A DNA stretch of 64,000 bases, from positions 213,282-277,281 of the forward strand of contig VXAY01004345.1 of NCBI GenBank assembly GCA_013399855.1, given 5' to 3'. How positions within the stretch are numbered: position 1 is the stretch's first letter; each line of letters opens with the position of its first letter. Positions 25,701 to 37,700 of this stretch are shown here, piece by piece. Source of the DNA: Oxyruncus cristatus. Its lineage: Eukaryota; Chordata; Aves; Passeriformes; Cotingidae. The position numbers were made by a program, and so were the translations under genes. The notes beneath the pieces were generated by a model. The model ran no database searches and had not been told where the DNA came from. It saw nothing but the letters and a program-made list of their open reading frames with translations.

Positions 25701-28700
25701 GAGCCCACATGCCAAACACGGCTTAAAGCATCCCCAAAGACATGCCAGTAAATAAGAACCAAGGCTCAGAAAGCAATTCTGATTGCAGAAGATGAGAGCA
25801 ACAGCAGTGAATTCACTCTGTGTGAAGCTATGGCATTTGGTCACCAGTACTGCCAGCACTTGCCAGTTGGAGTCTCCCAGTTCTCCACAGCCCTGACAAA
25901 GATCACCACTGTCTGTACCAGAAAGCAGCTAAACTTGTGTTCTCTAAAAGTCATTATGGACATATTCACACTTAATGAAAGATACAGCCAGATTGGTTTG
26001 CACAGAGAAGCCCATTTGTAGTTAATGCTTTAATGATTAAACTCAAGGCTTCACCATCAGCTCTGCAGAGTGACCAGAAATTCTTGGTATAACTGAGACC
26101 ACCTCAAACAGCTCCCAGTGACAGTCTGAACAAAGCCAGGCTCACCTCAGCCCCAGCTTTCACTTGAACTATGCTGAAACAAGCTGACATGGCACAGTTT
26201 ATGTTCCGTTTGGCACTTTTAAAGGCAAAGCAAAGGGGAACGGGAGAACCACCAGCCTCACCAAAACAAAATGAAAGTCCTAAGTTTGGTGAGCATTTGT
26301 GCTTACACAGGGAGGCTCCCTCTTTTCCCTGGGAACAGCAAAATACCATGTAATCCAAAATAATCGAGAGAGGACTGTCAGAGGATGATGCCAGGGGCAG
26401 CTCCTGCAGGAGGGGTTGATGCTTGGAGCTCACTCCCCAACCCTGGCTGCAGGAACAGCTCATGCCCACGTGCCCAGCAGGACGGGTCCCCTGCCCCTCC
26501 CAGGACACAGGGACTGAGCAAGGCCCAGAGCAGGGGGGACCTGGGGGCAGCACCGTCACCCCGAGACACCCCGGCAGCAGGTTCATGCTACCAACAGTCA
26601 GAGCTTCGTGTTGAGGCAACAGCAAACACTCACTGCACTTTTCCAACGTCATGGGCAAGAGATCAGGCGTCGCTCAAACGTTCCAAGTCGTTCAATTTCG
26701 GGGAAAGTGTTTTCAGATGTGTTGTAGGGGATTAAAGGCAGCTAAGTGGAAACCATTACCCTGCACTAACAGCACTCTGCTCTCTTAGCGGCTGCTACGA
26801 CAATCCCAAGAAAAATAACCTGACCTAGGTTAGTGCTAGGCCTTCCACATGGGGCTTCGTGGGAAACGGACCCGTTTAACAGGACATCACTATAAAAACA
26901 AAGTTGCAGACACCTTTTATCCCACTGCTTGTTTTCTAAAAGTCTCAAAGTCATTCTCAAAAGATTACTTGCATATGCTCACGTATTTTACCAAAGTGTT
27001 TTTTCACCTGGCAATGATCTGTAAGTCTCACTCTCAACATTTGTAGAGCTGCTTTTAAGCTGCAAGAATTCCTGGGTCTCACCGAATTTCTAATTCTCCA
27101 TCCCCTTATAAACTAACTTTTATCACTTGGAGAAGAGCCAGCCTGGATCCAGGACACTGCCACCTCTGACTGTGCAGCCACAAACCACCAGAATAATCAC
27201 ATTGCTATATTTCACCCCGATCCACATAGTCCTTCCAGGAGGGTGACTCCAGGGTCCTGTCCATCTCCTGAACACTCTTCACCTCCCAGCAGGGCACATC
27301 AGTATGCTCAGAACTGATTTTTATCTCTGATATGGCCATGAGCCTTCTAGGAGCTGAACTCTGTCTAGAAGTAGCTACGATCGATGCTTCACCTTTCCAG
27401 GATTGTGAACCCCACCACGATAACTGTAAGGTGCTGGATCCATCCCTGCAAGGAAGAGAACAGCAGGGGAGCTGAGCTCTGCTGAGCACCCCAAAGGACC
27501 TGCCTCGTCCAGACCACATGAAGGAGAAGCTGCAGGATTTCTCCTCCTTCATTCCTCTCTCCTGAAACCATTGTGTATTGCTCTGGAAAGCTGCCGGTTT
27601 TCCTCTCTATTAGTCCTCGAGGAGCTCCAGAGGGGAAGCTGTGATTCACTTTTTCAGTTGTACTTGTACTGGAAACTTGAGAACACACATTGTCATCCTT
27701 CCCATCTTCCAGCAGCATGTCTGCACTGCTCACAGCTCATGGACACAACCTCCAGGAGCTGGGGGAGGTGGGAAGAACATCAACTACATGAGCTTCCAGG
27801 GACTTATGGGGCTACATGTCCAGCAGATTCATTACTGGGCTTTCTCCCTTAGAAACTTCCAGAGAAACTCCAACTCTGTACAGAGAGCAGGATAAATAGA
27901 GAATCTTCATACTCCAGTTTGCCAAGCAGACTCAGCAGTGGCACACACACCGAAGTGTGAGGAAAGAAACTGCTTCCAGGATTTAAGGCAAAGTAGATCC
28001 CATGCTACCTTGGCTTGGGATTCAGCAGCTGGGAAGATGATGCTGGAACAGCTGCGTGATTTATCATCAGCACAACCTGAACCATTCCACCAAATCCTCA
28101 TCAGCACCATCACCCCCTTTCCCACAGCCCAGGTGCTGTCCAGCCTCGCTAAGCTCACTTGAACTCCTGGCCTCACATTTCAGGGCCATTAACCAGGACC
28201 TGAATGCCCAGCCCTGATTCCAGGAATGCCCAGGTAACTCCTCACACCTTACATCAGTGCCCACATAAGTGTCAGTTATATAAATCAACTCCTTTCATAC
28301 GCTGGTGAGGATTTTCAACCACTCCATTTCAGGCCAGGAAGGTGACTGTGCTGCTTCACCTGTCACAGCCCCACTGCCCAGAGACAGCCCTGCACATGTC
28401 CAGCCAAAGCAGGACCCAAAACAAGCCAAGAATATAACACTCATTAACTTCAGATGTGTCAGGGGTCTGGCCAAGAAAGCTGATAGAAAATGCAGGGTGT
28501 GAAGAAGGAGGGAGAACTCCTCCTCAAGAGATTTAAGCCACTGATAAAGGACAAGGATTAAAAAAAAAAAAAAAAAGAAAAAAAGAAACATCTGTTAGTC
28601 CAGCCTGAGAGCAGGGGCAGCTTGTCAGATAGAAACACTGACTGGGGGCCGCAGGGGCACAGGAGAGCCACAGACCCCAACATCCCTGAGAAGCTGCAAC

Positions 28701-31700
28701 ATGCCCTTCCCGGCAGTTTTCCCTATGTAGGCATGGGGCCAGCTCCTCCAGGAAAGCTGCAGCACAAGCTGTAGCACCCTCCCAGCTGGCAGATGACAAA
28801 AGGTTCAGAAAAAGCTGTGGGGCTCGCCCTGGCCCTGTGGCAGAGACGGGCAGGTCTGGACAGTGCTGCCAAGGGCTTGCCGGCAGCCTGTGTCAGCAGG
28901 AACAGCTGTGCCACGAGGTCTGTCCTGCACCCGAGGTCCTTTGGGTGCTCAACCCCCTGTTCTCGAAGAACACGGCTCCAACCCAGTTTTATGTCCTGGT
29001 GATAAGGGAGAAGGGCTCTGGGTGCTGCTCCCCATTACAGTGGTTGGATATCACGTGTTCATATTTGATCAGAAGCTCTCAGTTTTTCTCCTTCCAGAGA
29101 ATTCCAGAGATCCATCTGACTGGATGAGCAGATCCTGCCATGCAGCTGGATAAGGGAGAAACCATCAAACCCAGCACGACATTCCCAGTGGCAGACAGTG
29201 CTGAAGTTCACATCACAACAGAAATCCCACTTACTTCAGTGGTTCCCACCTACGTCAGTGGTTCCCTCCCACGCACAGGGCAGAGCTGTTGCCTGCACTC
29301 CGAGGGAAAGTACCACACTCCAGTTGTTTATTCCACCCATGGTGAGTCCTCTGGCTATTTATGTGTTTCCCACCAGTGTATCCAAATGTCTTACTGAAGC
29401 AAATTTGATAAAAGGGATAATCAGCATCTCATCCCATCAAATTCAATGGCTCTCTAAATCCACAACACCTCCAGAACCTCAAGTGGCCGTGTCGGTCTTG
29501 GGGGACCCCATCAGACCACCCAGTAACTCCCCATTCTTGTTTCCCCCCATTCTGACTTTCTTGAACTTTGTAATCAAAGGGCATTTACTGACCAGAGGGT
29601 GAAAACAAACCCCATCTTGTTCTCTCTCTCAGTAACATAAAATGTCAAGGGTTGATGTAGAAAGGGCATGGGATGGCTGCAAGGCACCAGGGGCTGGAAG
29701 GGCACGAGGGGGCTGGAAGCCCTGCCCAGCTCCCTGCCCTCCCTCTGCACACACGCCTGACTGGAGGGACCCTGCTTTGGCAAAACAGAGTTAACACCAA
29801 ATTTCATGTGTCTTTGCTAAAGACATACAACAAACAAGCTTGTGACTTCAAATCTATTTCAGACAAACACACTTATTTAAAAGCAAAGCTCCTTGTCTTG
29901 TTTTGCAAACTGGATTTTGTTGAAGGCAGAGATGATTCTGCCTGGAGAGCAGCCTCTGCCCAAGGGAGAAGACACTAATCCACACCCTGCTCTCTCCTGG
30001 AGCTCAGGCTCACAGCAGGGTCCAGGGCTGGCAATCCACAGCCAGGACAAACAGCAGCGGCTGGACAGGCACAGAGACCAACAAATCCCAGAGAAACCCC
30101 CATCAGGTCCCAGGACACAGATCTCTTGGCAGGACAGGGTGACCCCACACCCCAGGAGGCAGGTCCTGGAGCAGGGATCCACTCACATCGAAGAGAGAGC
30201 ACCAGATGTGCCTCCAGCAGTGACTAATGGCTGGGCAGAGCCACTGGATCCAACAGGTCACTCGGGAAACAGGAGAGAGATCCGAGAGCCATGTCACCGT
30301 GCACTCCCCTTGGGCCACACTAAAACCAGACCTAATAGCACACCACTGGAGCTGCTGTCCTTACTGTAGGAACACAAAGGACTCAGTTTTTCCTGTCAAG
30401 AGGAATGCCACTCTCATGGGCATCTCTGGGCACAGCCAAAGGTGTGTTCTGCCCTCGGAGAAGCCACCAACCCAACCGGGGATCTCCTCCAAGAGGAGCC
30501 ACCCCACGCCGAGTGGCTCCTCACCATCACCAGCTCCTGTCTGTTCCTGCCTCACAGAACTCTGAGCATTTATTTTTGCCTATGAGATACAAAAGCCTTT
30601 CAAATCTGCGTCTTCATTACGAAGACTTCAAGACCTGGCAGCTGTTCCAAATAGAAAGCAAATCCACTGCCCTTCCTTGGCTATGGCAAACTCCACCTGT
30701 GTGAAGGGTTTGCTTGCTTTTCTTGTTTTCCTGCTTTCCCAGTGCTGAAGCCACACCATCCAAACGCCGTGGGCTGGGCTCGGAGGACTGTGCTTCAGCC
30801 AGGCAGCCCGGACACCCCTGACTGAGGGAGCACGAGGAGCCACAGAGGCTTTGCTCCATTTATGGCAGTGCTGCTTCCCTGCTGCCCAGGCGCCCACTCA
30901 GAACCACAGGGTTTTCCAGGAAAACCATAAACAGCAAATGGTAGCTCTTTATAGCAGGAAATGCCTCTTTAATCTGAAGTGGAAAACTATACCCACTTAT
31001 TTAAACCTATTACAGATCACATTAGACATTTATGAACCTTATAAGGAGCCCTCCTTTTGCTTGGATAATTTGTGATTAACAACACTTAGCTACAGAATTA
31101 ATTCCAGTGGAAAGCAAGAACACCCAAAAACCCAAAACCAAAAAAGAAACAACCAAAAAAACCCCAGCCAAACTCAAGTCTTCATTTTGCTTCAAAATAC
31201 TCTAAAAAGTGCATTTAGCCAGACCATCAAACGTGTATTCATTGATCAGATGTTTAGGAAAATGACAGGCGGATGTTAATGAAGTGGGAGGGTTTGTCCA
31301 AAGGAGATTTCAATCCCAGTGCTACTCTTGCTTCAGTTGATACAACCTCCCTTGGGCTGAAAGACTCAACCCAGCTCACAGCCTGGACAAGTCTTGCAGG
31401 TACAAATGATAATCCACACGTATAAATGAACAGAACCCATTTTTTTATCAGTGGGCCACTGAAAATAATTTTGTTTTACTGTTTTTGAAAACACAGGACA
31501 ATTTTCCAGACCCTGGGGATGCTCCAAGAACTGAGCCTGAGGGCACATCTGCTCCAGGGCAGCCACAAGCCTTCAGCAAAGCTGACACAGGAGCACATCA
31601 CAGCAAACCGACCTGTTCACAGAGAGCAGCAGTTGGTCCACACAGGCTTTGATCTTGTTTTGTGCTTCTAGGTGTGTCATGTTCTCTGTGTTCTCTCCAT

Positions 31701-34700
31701 TAATTGCCAGAATTACATCTCCTGGGCACAGGTCTGCCATGGCTGCTTTACTGCCAGGGTTAATCTGGGGAAAAATAAAAGGGTTACTTAAAAGAATTCA
31801 AGGTTAAAAAAACCCCCAACCAATCAAACAAAAACACAACAAAAAAAAACAACCCCCCAAAAAGTCCATTTTCTTGGAAGAAGCTGCAGGTAAAAGGAGT
31901 AGTTATTTCTGGAGAATATCTGTTTTGCCTACATCAAGGTTGGATGTCAGAGTTCTCAGGTCAGCCTCAGTTCTCCAAGGGTCGACCTGAGGATCTTTAA
32001 GACATGGAATAAGAGACTTCAGTCAACCCCAGTCAATGTGTGACCAGATCCTCTCCTCACATTTGTCTCTGGCTTGAAATAATGGAATACCCTCCTTCCA
32101 GAGAGATGCTCCACACTCCTTTGGCTTGCAGACCTTAAATGATGCTGCAAGAATCAGTCCCCAAAGAGCACAAGAAAGCTCCTCTGTGGGTAACCACGCA
32201 CAGAGGGGACAAGTGCCAGCACCGTAACTGCTGCCTGGGACAGGTCATGCTGGACAGCAGTTTTTCCTGACTGTCATCCAAGTGACTCGTCTCTTCCAGC
32301 CCTGCATGGTCCCCATCCCTGCAGGAATTCAACAGCAATGGCTCTGGTGGTAGCCATGGCAGTGCTGGGGTAACAGTTGGACCTGAGGATCTTTAAGATC
32401 CTTTCCAACTAAACAATTCCATGATTCCATTCTATAAATATCACACAGCTTGTTAAGTCTCCACAATTCTTTCCTTTGGGTTTTGTGGGAGTGCCAGAAC
32501 CTTATAAAACTCATAACTCCTTTCCTGAGGAACTACTGACGGGTCCAGGTACTGTTTGTGGTCAGCCATGAGATCAGTCCTGTAGCCCATAAAAGCGGTG
32601 CTTGAGAAATTACCGTTTCATTTACATCATCCCAAATGTGGTTTTAATTTTCGTAATGACATAAAATGACACCAGGCGTAGTCAGGACAGGTAAACGTGT
32701 CGGTTTAAACTCTTAATAGCTGTGTGTTTGCCCTCTAACTTCCTCTTCAGTCACCCTGAGCATCTGCTAACCAACCAACCACATGGTTTATCAAGTGAGG
32801 AAGTACAGCGAGCTCGACTTCTGGTTATTCATGTCTCACTGCACTAAAGCAAGATGGTGCTTTGCTCCTGCTTACTCTTCATTTACACAGGCAGCGGGTC
32901 TCCGCCCCAATACACCTGCTTGAGAGATACAGACAACAGGAGCACTGCTCTACCCACCCTCTGCCCCTGGGCACGGCTCACAGTGGTGCAGGATGGCAAC
33001 CAGACACCGCCAGGCCGGGCGTTGCTTTTCAGACAGTTTGAGATCAGGTGGGGTCACCTGTTCCCCAGTGCCCATGGCCACCAACTCCCAGGCCACCAGG
33101 AAACAGGTCTTTTACAAAGGAGGCCTGCACAGGTCCTGGCTTTCACCTTGGTTTCATAGAACCCTTGAATGGTTTGGGTTGGAAAGGTCCTGAAAGTTCA
33201 CCCAGTTCCCACCCCCAGCCCCCTGCCATGGGTGAGGACACCTTCCACTAGACAGAGTTGCTCCAAGCCCCATCCAGCCTGGCCCTGAACACTTCAGGGA
33301 CAATCTGTTCTATTTTCACAGGGAATTCAAAGAGGATTTAGTCAGTCTCACCACAGCAGCCCTTGTGGATCCCTCTGGGGCTGCCTGTGGGACTGAGGCT
33401 GGTGAGAAGCAGGCAGGCCCTGGCATGACACACCCTGCTGCACTGCTCCCTGCATGACCACGGCCACCAACACCACCGACACACCGGTCTGAAGGTGTTT
33501 GAGAAGCACTTTTGACATTCCAATAGAACTGGCAGCCCGAGTTACAGCTTTTGTTGCACTGTCAGAGTAAATCAGCATTTGCCATTTGCTCTTCAATACT
33601 TTTGGTTGGGCTGTTTGGCTCCAACAAAGCTGCCAGGCCAACCCCTCACAGGCTGCCCGGTGACTCAGCTCAGAGCAAACAACAGGAGGTGTTTTTCAGC
33701 TCCACACACATTAGCTGTAGAGTTTTGACACAGGACATTTCAGCCCAGGACAGGATTATTTTTGCCCTGGTATGTTAGGTTTTTGGTCCCATGTAACACA
33801 ACATCCATTCACAGGGCATTATGGTCCTTCTACAGCCAGAGAAGCTGCCAGACCTGCCAGAAAGTCGACCAGAAGCTCAACCAGCACCTCCAAGGAAGCA
33901 TCTCCATGTTCTTGCCTGCTGTTATCTGCTTCCCTCAGTGTCCACCCCACAGCCCTGGCTGCCAGCAGGCTTTTAGACTAACAGACCTTCAGCTTGACCC
34001 AGGACAGCTGTATTTTGTTCTTGTCTATTCAGTGGTGCTGAATATCTGATGGATTTTTCCCCCTGCACTGATCTTAACCAGATTGTAGCTTCCTTGGAGA
34101 ATAAGCTGTTCATAAATGGGACTCCTAGCTTTTTTCCTATTTTTAGATTCTGGTTTATTTCAAATTATTTTGGCAGTATTTTCAAATTAGTATTTTATAC
34201 TTGCTGTGGAGATGACCGAGGGCTTGAAACGGAGCTGCACTCCAAGAATTCATTAGTTTGAGATACAGCATCAGTGCCTCAACAGCTTGGGAGTCAGTAC
34301 TGTAATGTCTGTCAGGTCCAAAGTTTGTATTTTAGTGACTAATGTTTACAATACTCTAGACCACGTTCACCTAACTCACAGCTGTGCACAGCCATTGACA
34401 GCAAACACGCCACAGAAAGCCTGGTGAGCCTGGTTTGGGGTCAGTGCCGTGCCCAGATCCTTGTGCAGGGCTCTGCCTGGACTTGGTTAGTGCTGGCCTT
34501 GGCAGTGCTGCCTTAACAGCTGGACTCGATGGTTTTAGAAATCTTTTCCCACCTAGACATTCTGTGATTCTGTGACATTAGAGCGTGGCAGTGCACAGAG
34601 GTTTTGGGATGGAGCTTGTACCAGAGCCACTCACCTGCACCTCTCCAGAGGGGCCTCAGGTCTGCCCTGAGCCGTAACCACAGCGAGGGTGACATCAACG

Positions 34701-37700
34701 AAACAGATGAATTTGAGAGTAACTGGACACGTGATGAGGCTAAAAACACTGCACAGAAAACCTGCACTGAGCCACTGGAGCCCCGTGTTCCTGAAAGGGG
34801 CCTCCAGAGGAGCTGAGGCTCGAGAACAGGAGAGGATAAAGAAAAACCATGATAAGATTTTATTTGAATTCTCCATCTGTGCCAAGAGCAAGCCATTTCA
34901 AAAATCAAGGCTGGATGAAGACAGAGCGAGACCAGAGCGATGGATACGTAAGTCAGGGTGGTGTGAGCGATCTCCCCACCTCAGGCAACACCAAGTACCC
35001 CAAAGCCAAGTCCCAGCTCCCGCACCAGGGCCTCGCACGGGCTCTGTCCCACGGCGCCTGCTGCGCCCTGTGTGTGCCATGCCCCGTCCTGCCCAGGCTG
35101 GTGCCTGCCACGGTCTGGGCTGCTCCTCTGCTGTTCTCCAGTGAAGAGCTCAGCCAGGGCAATTACACACCAGCAAGGAGTCAGCCCAGGCTCTCACACC
35201 CTGCTAACCCCCAGGGCAGGTGCTGGCGTGGAATTCCACGGGTGGATGGGCTGCTCTGAGCCCCTGTGCTGCCAGCAGCTCACAGGGTCTTGCTCCCTCT
35301 GAGGCCACGTAGCTCCCAAGGAGCTCTGCTCATGCCGTGGGGACAGCAACCTCAATAACCCTTCAGAGCCCTCAAGTGTACGGCACTGAGAGCCAAAACC
35401 ACAGCAAACACCACGGGCTGAAAGAAACGTAAATATTTTTATTAGAATTCCCCTAAAGGTTTTTCCTTTTCGACCAGACAAGAATCCTGCCTCCTCTGGA
35501 AGCTCTGAGCTCCCGAGGACAACCTCATGCAGCAACAGAACAGCACCAAGCTGGTTATTGCTGCCCTGCACTCAAAGGTATTTTCCCAACAACATAAATC
35601 CAAAGCCAACGGATGGAGACTTTGGGTGAAGTTTCCCAAGATAGTCACACCAATCCCAAGTAAAGGGGAGAGGACCTTCTCTCTGCATCTTCCCACTCTA
35701 GGAGTTCCAGCCAGCCTCTTCCCTTGTGCCAGCCCCAGTGCTCAGCAGGTTTTCAAGCACAGCCTGGGATGCAATCCAGAAGAGCTGGATGGTTTCATAG
35801 AACCTTCTTCAAAAAGTGCCTTATTCTCCCTAACCCCATCAGGACAAGTCTCATTTGTGACATCTTTATGTCCCCCACACAGCACAGTGCTTCAAAAACT
35901 ACCAGAGGTACAATATTGGTTCCTATCTCAGTCCTTTCTATTATTCCAGTAGGAAAAAGAGAATTTTAAAGAAAGAGCCCCCAGTAAACAGCCCTTCTCT
36001 CACTATCCTCTGCCTCCTCAGTCACCACGGGAGGTTTGGTGACAGTGCTGGAAGCATCACCCCCACACCGAGCATGACTTTTGCCACATCATCAACCAGG
36101 GAACTCTCTCCACAATTACAACCAATTTTTTAAAATAAGTTTTTCGAATTATTTTCCCCACCACCTTTCCCAAGATTTCTACCCACCTCTTCACCCTTCT
36201 CCAGGGAGGCCAGCCTTCAGTAGCCCCCTCCCCAGCCAGGTGGATATTCTGATGCTATGGAACAGACTGGGAAAAGCCCAAGGCCAGCAGCAGCTCTTAT
36301 CTGGCCACTGGAGCCTCGTTAGGATTTACTAAGTGTTGGTGTCTGACAGCAGGCCAGTAAAATAAAGCAAATTAAGGCAACTGCCTTGTGCTTAACCTAA
36401 GTCTGCTGGTGTTGGAGCTGTGCAGTCCGATTTAGTAGGCAAGATTATTCACACCAAGGGCAGTTTAGTGTTCTGGTTTCTGCCCTGGAGCCTGACCACA
36501 GAAAGGTGCCGGGGCTGGGAGAGCACTCAAAGCAGGGCAAAGTCCCCGTGCCTGCTGCCTGCATCCTCTGCCCACACAGGGACGGCTCCACTTTGCTCAA
36601 GCCATCTTTAGAATTGGGCCAACACCACAAGCTGAAACAATCAATACTTCAGTGAAAGGTTAATTTGTCTTATTAACTTAATCCCTCTTTATTTTTACTC
36701 TTTTCCCCAGAAATCTGTCTCTGAGGTCGCCTGTGCCAGGACCCAAGGACAAGGGGTGCAGCCCCTCACTGCCTGCACAGCCCCAGCACAGCCCTGGGAA
36801 AGACTAACTTAGTCTTTATTGTCCCAGCAGTTTTCACTCAAATCAACAAAAGGTGTCTATTGTGGCCCCTCACACCACTCACACTCAGATACTGAAGGCA
36901 CCTTTCTCTCAGCCACATCTCCACCTTTAGTAAGAAGTGCTCCACTAATGCATCCCACCAGTGAAGGAAGCCCTCTTCCCAGGATTTAATGGGTTAAAAT
37001 GTGCAATCCCAAACAAAACTCCACAGACCACACCACCCTTCTCTTAAATCAACGGTAGTTTGTTGCAGGCGAAGCTGGGGGAATTTTCTGTTCTGCAAGT
37101 GTGATCAAAAGGGCCTGATTAAAGTCTTCAGGAGGCTTTCAAGATAGTGTGACAAATTTTCAGCTTTTAAACAAAGCCAGCCTGTTCATGCTATGGGGCA
37201 GGAGATGATCTTACATAGCTACATCTTTTAAACAGGAAGAATCAAGACTCAAATGACTAACTAATGAAGATAAATTCCCCAAATCCTTAAACATTCTTTC
37301 CAGGGATTCTCTTCAGCTTTTCAAAGCCTCCTGCTTTGAACTCACACATATTCCGTGCCAATCCATTTGCATTTTTCTAGTTGCTTATATAAAGTCTGAT
37401 GCACCAAGGCATTATTTAGGCATGCTGAGCAGCCCAGTAAATGAAGAACACTGTTTATGCAGTGTGGATTCATTTAACTACTGAAGAAAACAAGAAGTTT
37501 AAAAGCACAAAAGGGAAGGAACCGCAGTACAAGTGTTCTCGAAGTTTCAAGACACTCGAAAATCCTTTCAAACCCAAGTACTGACAGATCTAAATTCAAA
37601 TTTAGAAACAGATCCATAGTGTAGATCCTAACACAGCTCAAAGGCTGAGGTCTCTGTACAAAGAAAGGCTGAGAATCAATGAAATTGGATCCAGGTTTTA

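Larger units (their letters stand above)
24074..31612 (-). other. PDLIM4: PDLIM4 intron 2 (7.5 kb)
   Basis: Phase 2 intron with the unusual donor GTCGGT and a good acceptor TTTCCTCCTGCAG. Low-complexity A-rich patches lie at 24119-24180, 28560-28587 and 31118-31175. A short TA-rich stretch with TATACACACATATA is at about 24480-24500. A possible cryptic exon is described under findings (28360-28540). No other gene is recognised. Confidence 0.9.

Noticed and set aside
25397..25762. 121-codon minus-strand frame in intron 2 with protein-like stretches
   Set aside because: No acceptor/donor pair fits the frame and no family is recognised; it is as likely to be a conserved noncoding stretch or chance.
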